Shown here one piece after another: positions 9,257 through 17,320 of a stretch of DNA of 64,000 nt; the stretch's first letter is position 1, and each line of letters opens with the position of its first letter. The position numbers and the translations under genes were made by a program. Source of the stretch: an uncultured Planctomycetota bacterium (GTDB lineage Bacteria; Planctomycetota; UBA1135; GCA-002686595); NCBI GenBank assembly GCA_903928115.1, contig CAIYPP010000113.1:80785-144784 (forward strand), written 5' to 3'. The notes beneath the pieces were generated by a model. The model was not told the DNA's origin. It did no database searches and saw only the letters and a list, made by a program, of their open reading frames with translations.

Positions 9257-10375
9257 CTAGAGCGCGAGCCCGAGCTCGGCGCGCAGCGCCGCGTAGCCAG
9301 GCTTGATGCGCTCGAAGATGCACTTCACGCGCTCGTCGTAGTGCGCGAAGGCGCTCTTCATGCCGTTGATCGTGATCTTCTCGAGGTCGGCGAGCGTGCA
9401 GCCGAACTGCTCGACGGCGATCTGGTACTCGTCGGTCATCGTCGTGCGGCTCATCAGCCGGTTGTCGGTGTTGAGCGTCACGCGGAAGCCGCGGTCCATG
9501 TAGAAGCGGAACGGGTGTTCGGCCATCGACGGCGTCGCGCCCGTGTGCACGTTCGACGACAGGCACACTTCGATCGGGATGCGGTGGTCGAGCACGTACT
9601 GCGCGAGCGCGCCGACTTTGATCACCTGACCTTGGTAGATCACGATGTCCTCGATGAGCCGCGTGCCGTGCCCGATGCGGTGCGCGCCGCAGTACTGCAG
9701 GGCCTGCCAGATGCTCTCGGGGCCGAAGCTCTCGCCCGCGTGAATCGTGATCGAGAAGTTGGCGCGCTTGACGTGCTCGAAGGCGCGCAGGTGCTCCTTG
9801 GCCGGATGGCCTGCTTCCTCGCCGGCGAGGTCGAAGCCGACGCAGCCTTGGTCGCGGTAGCTGACGGCGAGCTCGGCGAGCTTGAAGGAGAGCTCGGGCG
9901 ACTGGTTGCGCATGGCGCACACGATCAGTCCCACGCCGACCTTGAAGTCGCGCTGACCGCGCTCGAGGCCCTTCAGCACCGCGCGCATCACGCCGTCGAG
10001 TCCGAGTCCGCCCGCGGTGTGGAAGTGCGGCGCGAAGCGCACTTCGGAGTAGACGACGTTGTCCGCCGCCATGTCTTCGCAGTACTCGTAGGCGACGCGC
10101 TCGAGCGCGTCCGCCGACTGCATCACGGCGATCGTGTGGGCGAAGCCCTCGAGGTACAGGGGTAGCGAGCCGCGCGCCGCGCCGGCGTGGAACCACTCGG
10201 CGAGCAGCGCCTCGTCGCGGTGCGGGAGGCCCTCGTAGCCGATCGCGCGCGCGAGCTCGAGCACCGTCTTGGGGCGCAGGCCGCCGTCGAGGTGCTCGTG
10301 CAGGAGCACCTTGGGGACGCGCTGGGTGACGGAGCGGGCAGGCTTGTAGGCGGAGGCCTTGTTCGGGCTGGACAT
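9257..10375 (-). CDS. add: Adenosine deaminase family protein
   Basis: This is a 372-residue amidohydrolase. HEHLDGG (His26, His28) gives the first two zinc ligands. ITIHAGES supplies the third histidine and the catalytic glutamate (HAGE). GAHRIGHGTRL carries the histidine that activates water. LNTDNRLMS provides the metal aspartate; this NTDNRLMS form, rather than STDDP, is usual in bacterial adenosine deaminases. The protein is therefore expected to deaminate adenosine or 2'-deoxyadenosine to inosine in purine salvage. Some relatives act on other aminodeoxy-nucleosides or on adenine, so substrate specificity is inferred. The ATG at 10373-10375 lies six bases after a TAGATT box, consistent with leaderless translation. 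The gene is convergent with queF and divergent from gltX. Confidence 0.88.
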   Translation of the reverse strand: MSSPNKASAYKPARSVTQRVPKVLLHEHLDGGLRPKTVLELARAIGYEGLPHRDEALLAEWFHAGAARGSLPLYLEGFAHTIAVMQSADALERVAYEYCEDMAADNVVYSEVRFAPHFHTAGGLGLDGVMRAVLKGLERGQRDFKVGVGLIVCAMRNQSPELSFKLAELAVSYRDQGCVGFDLAGEEAGHPAKEHLRAFEHVKRANFSITIHAGESFGPESIWQALQYCGAHRIGHGTRLIEDIVIYQGQVIKVGALAQYVLDHRIPIEVCLSSNVHTGATPSMAEHPFRFYMDRGFRVTLNTDNRLMSRTTMTDEYQIAVEQFGCTLADLEKITINGMKSAFAHYDERVKCIFERIKPGYAALRAELGLAL

Positions 10376-10381
10376 GGGGGG

Positions 10382-10387
10382 AATCTA
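10382..10387 (-). promoter_or_regulatory. -10-like box TAGATT before add
   Basis: On the minus strand TAGATT is followed by six cytosines and then the add ATG. The spacing leaves no room for a leader, so the transcript is probably leaderless. Confidence 0.55.
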
Positions 10388-10503
10388 GTGGCCGCGGGCG
10401 AGCTTTTCGCGCCCAAAAGTGCTCAGGGCGCGCGGCGTTGGACCCCCGCGCGCCCCGCGCCTATCCTCTTTCCCCCGCATCGTCCCCGATCGAGGTCTCG
10501 CCC

Positions 10504-11979
10504 GTGTCCAAGCCCGTCCGCGTCCGCTTTGCTCCCAGCCCCACCGGCAAGCTCCACATCGGCGGGGCGCGCACCGCGCTCTTCAATTGGGCCTACGCGC
10601 GCCGCCACGGCGGCCAGTTCCTGCTGCGCATCGAGGACACCGACCCCGAGCGCTCCACGAAGGAGTTCGAAGTGGCGATCCTCGAAGGCCTGCACTGGCT
10701 CGGGATCCAGTGGGACGAAGGTCCGGACATCGGCGGGCCCTGCGGTCCCTATCGGCAGTCCGAGAAGTACCCGCAATACCGTGAGGTCGCAGCGCAGCTG
10801 CTCGCTTCGGGTCACGCCTACCACTGCTTCTGCACCACGGAGCGTCTCGACGCACTGCGCGCCGAGCAGGAGTCGCGCAAGGAGCGGCAGGTCTACGACC
10901 GCCTGTGCGCGCAGCTCGACTCCGCGCAGTCGGCGCGGCGCGTCGCCGCTGGGGAGAAGGCCGTGATCCGTTTCCGCGTGCCGCCCGGCGAGACCGTGTG
11001 CATCGACCACATCCGCGGCGATGTGCGTTTCTCGCACGACGAGGTCGACGACTGGGTCATGGTGCGCTCCGACGGCAGCCCGACCTACAACTTCTGCGTC
11101 GTGTGCGACGACGTCGACATGGGCATCACGCACGTGTTCCGCGGCGAGGAGCACCTCGTCAACACGCCCAAGCAGGTGCTGCTCTACCAAGCGCTCGGCA
11201 AGCCGATGCCCGAGTTTGGTCACCTGCCGCTGATGCTCGGCACCGACGGCAAGAAGCTCTCCAAGCGCACCGGCGACACGGCGCTGCAGGACTACCGCGA
11301 CAAGGGTTTCCCGCGCGAAGCGGTCGTCAACTTCTTGTGCCTGCAGGGCTGGGCGCTCGACGGAACGAGCGTGCTGTTCTCCGTCGAGCAGCTCGTGCAG
11401 CACTTCGACATCAAGGACGTGCAGAAGGCGGGTGCGATCTTCGACCCCGAGAAGTTCCGCTGGATGGCGGGCGAGTACCTGCGCAAAGAGAGCTTGGAGA
11501 CGCTCGCGGCGCACTGCGCGCCGTTCGTCGTCGCCGCGGGCCTGTGCAGCGCGGACGAGCTCGCGCGGCGCAGCGCGTGGTTCCTCGAGGTCGTCAAGAC
11601 CGAGCAGGCGCGCATCTCGATCTACAGCGAGCTTCCCGCGCGCATCGCGTACCTGTTCCAGCCCGACAGCGCGGTCGTGTGGGTCGACGAGGCCGTGGTC
11701 GCGGTGAAGAAGCACGCCGCGGCCGTGCAGACGCTGCGCGACTATCGCGCGTGGCTCGAGGGCCGAGTCTCGGGCGGCGTCGACGCTGCGGCACTGCGCG
11801 ACGCTGCCAAGGCCTGGGCGCAGGAGCGGGGCCTCAAGCTCCCGGCGTTCTTCCAGCCGGTGCGTCTCGCGCTGTGTGGCGTGGTCAACGGTGCCGACAT
11901 GTTCGACGTCATGGCGTTGCTCGGCGGGCCTGCGGTGCTGGCCCGCTTGGACGCGGCGGCCCAGCGTCTGGGGGCCTAG
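10504..11979 (+). CDS. gltX: Glutamyl-tRNA synthetase
   Basis: This is a 491-residue class I aminoacyl-tRNA synthetase of normal length. The nucleotide-binding motifs are clear: FAPSPTGKLHIGGARTALFN (HIGH equivalent at residues 18-21) and GKKLSKRTGD (KMSKS equivalent, Lys251-Arg255). The remainder is the helical anticodon-binding region. It charges tRNA-Glu with glutamate; whether it also misacylates tRNA-Gln cannot be judged here. The GTG at 10504 is chosen because the protein then begins SKPVRVRFAPSPTG, as in the family, and a GAGGT lies about ten bases upstream. A TATCCT box at 10462-10467 could be its -10, giving a short leader. This gene therefore differs from its leaderless neighbours. 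Confidence 0.97.
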   Translation: MSKPVRVRFAPSPTGKLHIGGARTALFNWAYARRHGGQFLLRIEDTDPERSTKEFEVAILEGLHWLGIQWDEGPDIGGPCGPYRQSEKYPQYREVAAQLLASGHAYHCFCTTERLDALRAEQESRKERQVYDRLCAQLDSAQSARRVAAGEKAVIRFRVPPGETVCIDHIRGDVRFSHDEVDDWVMVRSDGSPTYNFCVVCDDVDMGITHVFRGEEHLVNTPKQVLLYQALGKPMPEFGHLPLMLGTDGKKLSKRTGDTALQDYRDKGFPREAVVNFLCLQGWALDGTSVLFSVEQLVQHFDIKDVQKAGAIFDPEKFRWMAGEYLRKESLETLAAHCAPFVVAAGLCSADELARRSAWFLEVVKTEQARISIYSELPARIAYLFQPDSAVVWVDEAVVAVKKHAAAVQTLRDYRAWLEGRVSGGVDAAALRDAAKAWAQERGLKLPAFFQPVRLALCGVVNGADMFDVMALLGGPAVLARLDAAAQRLGA

Positions 11980-12070
11980 CGCGCTCGGCCGCTTCCCGCC
12001 CTTGGGGCGGAGCGTCCAGCGTCGTCAGGGCCCTTCAAGGGGCCGTGCGGGCGGGTCGAAACTCCGACCC

Positions 12071-12859
12071 GTGGAGCCCCTTCAGGAACCGTCGGAGTCC
12101 GCGCCCGAGGCGACGACGCCGGAGTGCGCCGAGCTGCGCACCGAGCTCGCGCGGGCCTGCGAGGGCGCTCTCGTGCCCGAGGCGGGCTCGCCGCTGCGCG
12201 CACACTTGCGCGCCTGCCGCGCGTGCGAGGCCGAATACCGCGAGGCTCTGCGCGTCACCGCGCACATCGCGCGCGAGCGACGGGTGGCCCGCGAGGAGCA
12301 GGAGCGAGAGCAGCGCCGCAACGAGCGCCTGCGCCTCGCCCGCAGCCCGCGCTCGCGACGCTCCTTCTCGCTGGCGATCCGCACGCTGGTTCTGCCCGCG
12401 TTGCTGATCCTCCTGCTCACGCGCACCTCGAACAACGAGGTCGAAGCGCACGTCAAGGCCCTCAAGGGTGAGTACTCGCTCGGCGTGCGACGCATCGACG
12501 CGACCAAGCTGCCTCAGCCGCTGCGTCGAGGCGATTGGATCGTCACCGGCGACGACTCTGCCGCGAGCCTGACGCTCGGCGCGCGCCACGAGGTGCTCCT
12601 CGAGCCCCGCACGCGCGTGTGCGTCGAGGACCGCTCGCTCGGGCGCATGCTCTTCGACTCCGGGGCTGTCGTGTTGCGCGGTACGCGCACGCTGACCACG
12701 GCGCACGCGGTGATCGAACTTGAGAAGGGCGAGCTGCGTGCCGTCGGCGATGGCGCGGGCGTGGACCTCGAGGTGCGCTCGGGCTCCTGCGTGATCTCGG
12801 ACGCCAGCGGCGAGCGCGTGCTGTCCGCGGGTGAGCGCGCGCGCGTCGGCGCTCCCTAG
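12071..12859 (+). CDS. Zinc-finger anti-sigma-like membrane protein with FecR-like domain
   Basis: The protein is about 262 residues. The N-terminal part has Cys30, then His45-x3-Cys49-x2-Cys52 within LRAHLRACRACEAEY, the zinc-binding anti-sigma (ZAS/zf-HC2) signature. A charged helical stretch follows (residues ~60-98, rich in Arg and Glu), then one membrane segment (~101-116). The outer part resembles FecR: RRGDWIVTGDDSAASLTLG, then a VLLEPRTRV strand. This architecture suggests an inner-membrane regulator that holds a sigma factor and senses something outside. No sigma gene is adjacent; the one in this window (46916-47602) has its own partner. The GTG at 12071 is uncertain: a GGGTCG/CGACCC hairpin (12053-12070) directly precedes it and there is no clear ribosome site. 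Confidence 0.62.
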   Translation: MEPLQEPSESAPEATTPECAELRTELARACEGALVPEAGSPLRAHLRACRACEAEYREALRVTAHIARERRVAREEQEREQRRNERLRLARSPRSRRSFSLAIRTLVLPALLILLLTRTSNNEVEAHVKALKGEYSLGVRRIDATKLPQPLRRGDWIVTGDDSAASLTLGARHEVLLEPRTRVCVEDRSLGRMLFDSGAVVLRGTRTLTTAHAVIELEKGELRAVGDGAGVDLEVRSGSCVISDASGERVLSAGERARVGAP

Positions 12860-12915
12860 GGCGCTGCAGCGACCGTCTTCGCTCCGCTACAGTCTCGGGC
12901 GATCCCAGGGAACTC

Positions 12916-13788
12916 ATGGAGAGCCTGCGCCCCAACCTGCGCGTCGCAGCGCGTCGACACTCGCTCGTACGACGGGTGCTCGTGCGCTCGTGCGAAGCCT
13001 TCGCTGTCGCGCTCGGTGGTCGCGCGCTCTATCGCTCACGCCACCTGCGACCGCCGGGTCTGCGGGTTCGCCGCGAGCGCGTCGCGCACCCCGAGCTGCC
13101 ACGCGGATTGCACGGCTTTCGTGTCGTGCAGTTGAGCGACATCCATGCGGGACCGTTCGTACGTCAAGGCGACCTCTCCGCGGTCATCGAACTCGCGAAC
13201 TCGCTCGCACCGGACCTCGCGGTGCTCACGGGCGACTTGATCACGCACACGACCGAGGAGGCCGAGCTCGTGCGCGAGGATCTCGCGCAGCTGCGTGCCA
13301 AGCACGGAACTCTCGGTGTTTTTGGCAACCACGACTACCGCGGGCGACGCGAGGGCGAGCTCGCGGCACGCTGGGCTGCGAGCGGGATGCGCTTCCTGCG
13401 CAACGAAGGTGTTCGCATCGAGGTGGAGGACGGCGCGTTGTGCGTCGTCGGTGTCGAGGACCTCGAAGAGGCTCGCAGCATCGATCTGCAGGCGGCACGC
13501 GCGTGCGTTCGTCCGGGGGATTTCGAGCTGGCGCTGTGCCACAACCCGCAGGGCGCACCCGCCTTCGTCCGCGAGCGCTGTCTCGCGGTTCTGTGCGGGC
13601 ACACGCACGGCTCGCAGCTCGACCTGCCGCTCCTGCGGCGCGCGGGGCCGGCGCATCCGGGCGCGAGGATCGAGCTGGGCTCGCTGCGGGTCTTCGTCAG
13701 CCGCGGCCTCGGCTCGATCGGCTTGCCGCTGCGCATCGGCGCGCCGACGGAGCTCGTCGTGCTCGACTTCGAGCGAGGCACGCTGTGA
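12916..13788 (+). CDS. Calcineurin-like metallophosphoesterase (YaeI-type)
   Basis: This is a 290-residue protein. After an N-terminal ~65 residues rich in Arg and hydrophobics (likely membrane-associating), it shows the full metallophosphoesterase set: LSDIHAGP (Asp75, His77), LTGDLI, GNHDYRG, CHNPQ and CGHTHGSQ. The closest well-known group is YaeI and related enzymes, which cleave phosphodiesters; some members act on UDP-diacylglucosamine-like lipids or 2',3'-cyclic nucleotides. The substrate here is unknown. A TACAGT box at 12888-12893 and a GGGAACTC stretch precede the ATG at 12916. Its stop overlaps the GTG start of the next gene (GTGA at 13785-13788), so the two are probably translated together. 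Confidence 0.85.
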   Translation: MESLRPNLRVAARRHSLVRRVLVRSCEAFAVALGGRALYRSRHLRPPGLRVRRERVAHPELPRGLHGFRVVQLSDIHAGPFVRQGDLSAVIELANSLAPDLAVLTGDLITHTTEEAELVREDLAQLRAKHGTLGVFGNHDYRGRREGELAARWAASGMRFLRNEGVRIEVEDGALCVVGVEDLEEARSIDLQAARACVRPGDFELALCHNPQGAPAFVRERCLAVLCGHTHGSQLDLPLLRRAGPAHPGARIELGSLRVFVSRGLGSIGLPLRIGAPTELVVLDFERGTL

Positions 13789-14660
13789 ACCAAGGTTCGC
13801 TCTGCCTGCGCGGCGGCGTTCTGTACGTCGCGCGGCATGCGCAGACGGCGCACGTGCGGCCCTACGACCTCGACGGCCGCCCCCTCGGACCGGGCTACTC
13901 CTTTCGCGGGCGCGGCGGTGCACCGATCGCGCTGGGCGGCATCGACGTCGACTCCGATCGGCAGGTCTGGAGCGTCGACGGGCTCGCGGGCGAGGTGCGC
14001 GCCCACTCGCTGTTCGGCCGAGAGACCGCGGCGTTTTGCGGCGCCGGAGCGGACTTCGACGACGCGCGCGGCGTGCTCGTCGGCGCGAGCGACGTGGCGC
14101 TCTACGAGACCGACGAGGCGCTGAGCGTGCTCGTGGCGCGCTCGGGAGTGCGACGCCATGCGCTGGCGTTGTTCACGCGCGAGGGAGCGCTGTCGGAGTC
14201 GCTGCGGCCGCTCGGAGATCCGGCCGGGCAGTTCCAAGGCCTCGTGCGCGTGGCGCAGCGCGGCCCGTGGACTTGGGCTTGCGAGGCGGCGGCGGGGCGT
14301 GTGCAGGTGTTCCGCGACTTCGAGTTCCACTTCTCCTTCCGCATCGAGCCCTATTCGGGCGAGCGCGCCGAGCCGGTCGCCGTGGCGCTGCTCGGGGACG
14401 GGCGCGCGGTGCTGGCCCTCGGCCATTCGCGAGCGGCGGTCGTGCTCGTGGACGCCGGGGGGCGCCTCCAGCGCGTCCTCGCGCCGCGCGGGGCCGGCCA
14501 CGGTGAGGCCACCGACGTGGGGGACGTCGCGGTCGAGGACGGGCCCTCCGAGCGGGAGACCCGACTCGCGGTCCTCGACTCGGACGCCGAGCGCCTCGCG
14601 GTCTACAACCTCGCCGGACAGTGCCACGGCGTCTTCGAGACCCTGCCCGGAGGCGGCTAG
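13785..14660 (+). CDS. Unrecognised protein, probable beta-propeller (NHL-like)
   Basis: This 291-residue protein starts at the GTG that overlaps the preceding stop. It has no signal peptide or membrane segment. The sequence is a run of short blocks, each a pair of hydrophobic strands ending in charged turns: DVDSDRQVWSVDGLAGEVRA, VGASDVALYET, ALLGDGRAVLALG, LAVLDSDAERLAVYNLAG. These resemble NHL or WD-type propeller blades, with about five or six visible. I know no family name for it. The coupling to the metallophosphoesterase suggests the two work together, perhaps in the same complex; this is inference. A short stem-loop (14671-14691) follows but lacks a T tract. Confidence 0.55.
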   Translation: MNQGSLCLRGGVLYVARHAQTAHVRPYDLDGRPLGPGYSFRGRGGAPIALGGIDVDSDRQVWSVDGLAGEVRAHSLFGRETAAFCGAGADFDDARGVLVGASDVALYETDEALSVLVARSGVRRHALALFTREGALSESLRPLGDPAGQFQGLVRVAQRGPWTWACEAAAGRVQVFRDFEFHFSFRIEPYSGERAEPVAVALLGDGRAVLALGHSRAAVVLVDAGGRLQRVLAPRGAGHGEATDVGDVAVEDGPSERETRLAVLDSDAERLAVYNLAGQCHGVFETLPGGG

Positions 14661-14801
14661 GCGGACGGGACTTCCGGCTCCAGCCCGGAAGGAGCTTCCT
14701 TCTCGGGCTTCGCTGGGCGGGAATTTCGCCCCATCTACCGAAAAGCAGGGTGCGGGCTAGACTTCCCTCTGGCTGGAGGGAGATCCCCCCGGAGCGCCGG
14801 C

Positions 14802-16277
14802 TTGCTATCCACACTTCTCCTCGCTTTTGCCATGCAGACGGCACTGCCGCAGGGGCTCCCGTCTCTGGAACGTCTGCGCGCGCGCTCTCCGCGCGACGCG
14901 ACGCCCTACGCGCGCTCGCTGGAGGAGTCCGCCGGCGATGGCTGGGAAGCGCGCCCCGATCTCTCGTTCGCGCCGGGCAGCGGCCCGCGGACGGGTGCAG
15001 GCGTCAACGTGCGCATGTTCACGGGGCCGGTGGGCACGCCCGGTCCGGGCATGGCGACCCTCGCGTCCGCAGGGCCGAGCGGCCCGGTCACTCCGCGCTA
15101 CTACGAGGTGACGATCCAGCCCGGCACCGGCTTCGCCGAGCGCTTCCTCGTCCAAGAGACGAACAACGTCGGCCCGCGACCGGTGCTGGTCGTGTTCCAC
15201 AAGTACGGCGTCAACCACTACGACGCGCTGTTCAACACCTCGTTCTTCGCCGAGGCGCGGCGCCGCAACTGGTACTGCGTCGCTCCGCTGAGCGGTGGTC
15301 AGACGCACTTCTCCGATGCCCGCAGCCACGTGCACACCGAGTCGGTGCTCGAGTGGCTGCGCGTCCGCTTCTCGATCGACACGGCGCGCGTCTACGGCGT
15401 GGGCTTCTCGATGGGCGGCGGAGCGGCGATGAACTACGCCGCGCGGCAGCTCGATCCTTCGGGGCTGATGATCGCCGCGGTGTTCAACCAGTCGGGCATC
15501 CTCTCGCACGAGGACACGTACCCGCAGTCGGCCGTGCAGATCCAGCAGATCTACGACGACCGCTTTGGCAACGGCCAGCCCGGTTCCGCAACGCCGTGGA
15601 ATCTGCAGCGGGGCTCGGTCTTCAGCTTCGACCCGCAGTCCTACTCGGTGGTCCCCGGCGTCGATCTCGGGCGCAACCTTCTGCATGTCGCGACGCACAC
15701 GACGCGTACGACCGGCGACATCTCGTACCTCATCACGCAGAACGACCTCTTCCATCAGTACCTGCTCGGCATCGGCGCCAATCCGGCCCGCCATGTGCGG
15801 ACGGTCGTCAACTATCCCGGCCACTCGTGGGATGCGGTGAGCGAGGCGAGCGTCTGCAACTGGCTGCGCAACCACTCTCTCAAGCTGCCGACGGCGGCCG
15901 ACACGCTCGCGGACTGCAACGCGCGATACTTCCACTTCGAGATCGAGCAGGCCGTCCCCGGCGTGTTCACGCCCTTTTCGTGGAGCGTGCAGGGCGCGGC
16001 CAACGCGGTCACGGTCACGAACACGGCGAACCTCGCCCGCGTGGGCATTCTGGTCGACGACGCGGGACTGTCCGCGCTGGCCCCGCTGACGGTCACGACC
16101 AGCTGTGCGGACGGTCAGGCGGACGAGATCGTGCTCCACGGATATTCGCTTTCCCCCTCCTCGGTGCTGCGCGACGGGGTGCCGACGAGCGCTTGGAGCT
16201 ATGACCCGATGCTCGGGCGCCTTTCGCTCCTCGAAACCGACGGCTCGGCTCCGCACGTCTGGACGATCCAGCCCTGA
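14802..16277 (+). CDS. Secreted alpha/beta hydrolase
   Basis: The protein is about 491 residues. It begins with a short signal-like segment (LSTLLLAFAMQTALPQG). A catalytic domain runs from ~residue 110 to 360, with PVLVVFHKYG (oxyanion strand), GVGFSMGGGAA (nucleophile Ser203) and NYPGHSWDAV carrying the likely catalytic His. The acid is probably in the YLITQND region. The C-terminal ~130 residues look like a beta-rich accessory domain. The fold resembles PHB-depolymerase/feruloyl-esterase-type enzymes; the substrate is unknown. The start is uncertain: TTG at 14802 keeps the signal peptide, while ATG at 14832 would remove most of it. A TAGACT box (14758-14763) and a small stem-loop containing GAGGGA precede it. 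Confidence 0.7.
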   Translation: MLSTLLLAFAMQTALPQGLPSLERLRARSPRDATPYARSLEESAGDGWEARPDLSFAPGSGPRTGAGVNVRMFTGPVGTPGPGMATLASAGPSGPVTPRYYEVTIQPGTGFAERFLVQETNNVGPRPVLVVFHKYGVNHYDALFNTSFFAEARRRNWYCVAPLSGGQTHFSDARSHVHTESVLEWLRVRFSIDTARVYGVGFSMGGGAAMNYAARQLDPSGLMIAAVFNQSGILSHEDTYPQSAVQIQQIYDDRFGNGQPGSATPWNLQRGSVFSFDPQSYSVVPGVDLGRNLLHVATHTTRTTGDISYLITQNDLFHQYLLGIGANPARHVRTVVNYPGHSWDAVSEASVCNWLRNHSLKLPTAADTLADCNARYFHFEIEQAVPGVFTPFSWSVQGAANAVTVTNTANLARVGILVDDAGLSALAPLTVTTSCADGQADEIVLHGYSLSPSSVLRDGVPTSAWSYDPMLGRLSLLETDGSAPHVWTIQP

Positions 16278-16495
16278 GCGCGGCTTTGGACCGCGGGCCC
16301 CTGTCGCGGGGGGATGTCCGTGCGCGCGTCGCGTTGACGAAGCCTGCGAAGAGATCCTGAAGAGCGGCTCGAGGCGCCCCAGTCGGCACCGCGCGAGTTC
16401 TGCTTCAGCAGGCAGGGAGCGCCGAGCCTACGCAGGAGTGCGGAGTTGCGAGGGGCTACGTTGTCGCGCCCCGCAAGCCTCGCCGGGCGCTGGGG

Positions 16496-16532
16496 AAACA
16501 AAGGGGGCCAGTGATCTTGCGATCACTGGCCC
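16496..16532 (-). terminator. Strong intrinsic terminator with GCAA tetraloop
   Basis: On the minus strand GGGCCAGTGATC pairs perfectly with GATCACTGGCCC across a GCAA (GNRA) loop, followed by CCTTTGTTT. On the plus strand no T tract follows, so the orientation is minus. It would end the candidate RNA and any transcript from 16775-17200. Confidence 0.7.
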
Positions 16533-16637
16533 GAGGGAGAGAGGCGATCTCCGAGCTTCCCGGGTGATGGCGCTGCTCGCAATAGCACCACCACCTCTCG
16601 AAGACCGCCCTTCACGCGCAGGGCGAACCCTGCACGC
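16496..16637 (-). ncRNA. Candidate small RNA
   Basis: On the minus strand, TTGCAC (16667-16672), a 17-base spacer and TACCCT (16644-16649) form a plausible promoter. About 110 bases further on is a strong GNRA-loop terminator. The predicted transcript is ~140 nt and contains several local inverted repeats, for example CAGGGTTCGCCCTG and a GGTGG...CCATCACC arm. It does not match tmRNA, RNase P, SRP or 6S RNA signatures that I know. The only start-to-stop frame near its 5' end would encode nine residues. It could instead be the 3' UTR of the gene ending at 16775. Confidence 0.35.
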
Positions 16638-16774
16638 CCATGTAGGGTAGTTTGCGCGACGCACGGGTGCAATGCGCACGCGTGCTGGGAGTGCCGAGAT
16701 GCGGGCGCAAAACACGCGGGAAATCGCGTGGTTTCTTCCAGCTTCTGGACGAGAGCGGGGTCGCTGCGTGCGCT

Positions 16775-17200
16775 TCAGTCGCGCTCGGGGAGCGGCGGCT
16801 GAAAGGGCGCGTCGTGCGTCGGCAGCGCTCGGGCGAGCGCTGCGTGCAACGAGAGCCATGCGGTGCTTCCATCGACGAAAGCATCCGAGCAGGGCGCGGC
16901 GAACACGAGCGCCGTCGAGGCCGCGTTGGCGAGGACGCGGGCTCCTCCGGGCAAGTGTCCGTCGATCGAGCCGGCGAGCGCGGCGCGCACCAACGAGTCC
17001 GAGGGAAACAGCTCGCGCGCTCCACGGGCGAAGATGGGCGTCCAGCCTGCGGTGGTCCTGCGCCACAGCTCGACGGCGTGGCCGCGCTCCGCGCAGATCT
17101 CCACCAGGGCTCGGTCGAGCTCGGGCGCGCTGCCGCACGCGAGCAGCTTCGCGACGGTGGCTTCGACGGGGCGTGCGCCGAGGTGCATGAAGGTGAGCAT
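16775..17200 (-). CDS. Small protein, possible GAF-like domain
   Basis: This 141-residue protein starts at ATG 17200. The pattern is an N-terminal helix (PVEATVAKLLACGSAPELD), then RALVEICAERGHAVELWRR, TPIFARGARELFPSD, and a later VLANAASTALVFAAP strand. This order of helix and strands, with AVELW followed by a hydrophobic strand, is reminiscent of GAF sensory domains, but the similarity is weak and no ligand residues can be named. The frame is open further upstream, but that part is proline-rich and unlike protein. The gene is divergent from the cysteine desulfurase-like gene at 17321. No clear ribosome site or TANNNT box precedes it. Confidence 0.45.
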   Translation of the reverse strand: MLTFMHLGARPVEATVAKLLACGSAPELDRALVEICAERGHAVELWRRTTAGWTPIFARGARELFPSDSLVRAALAGSIDGHLPGGARVLANAASTALVFAAPCSDAFVDGSTAWLSLHAALARALPTHDAPFQPPLPERD

Positions 17201-17308
17201 CGAACTCGGCGCGGGCGGGGCCTGAGCCGCGCACCCCGGACGTGGCGTCGCTGGGCTCGGGAGCGGGAATGCCGATGGGGGGAACTGTGCGCGGGGACGC
17301 GGGACGGG

Positions 17309-17314
17309 CACAAT
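17309..17314 (+). promoter_or_regulatory. -10-like box CACAAT
   Basis: CACAAT ends six bases before the ATG at 17321. It fits the leaderless spacing seen elsewhere, although the first base departs from TANNNT. Confidence 0.35.
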
Positions 17315-17320
17315 GGAGTC

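Larger units (their letters stand above)
16278..16774. other. 497-base gap without a protein gene
   Basis: I find no convincing coding frame here on either strand. The left half (16278-16490) holds nothing I recognise. The right half contains a 12-base-pair perfect hairpin (16505-16532) and a possible minus-strand promoter (16644-16672), described separately as a candidate small RNA and its terminator. Confidence 0.6.

Noticed and set aside
14671..14691. CTTCCGG/CCGGAAG stem-loop after the propeller-like gene as a terminator
   Set aside because: It is followed by GAGCTTCCTTC, too poor in T for a confident call.
14805..16256. A 483-codon frame antisense to the alpha/beta hydrolase
   Set aside because: No hydrophobic core pattern or motifs; the hydrolase frame has signal peptide, nucleophile elbow and catalytic His.
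16505..16532. The 12-bp hairpin as a plus-strand terminator of the secreted hydrolase gene
   Set aside because: It lies 230 bases after the stop and is followed by GAGGGAGAG, not T residues, on the plus strand.
16380..16680. Possible SRP RNA, RNase P RNA, tmRNA or 6S RNA
   Set aside because: None of the conserved cores (GGAAGGAAGCAG, GAGGAAAGTCC, tRNA-like ends with tag peptide, or long end pairing) could be found.
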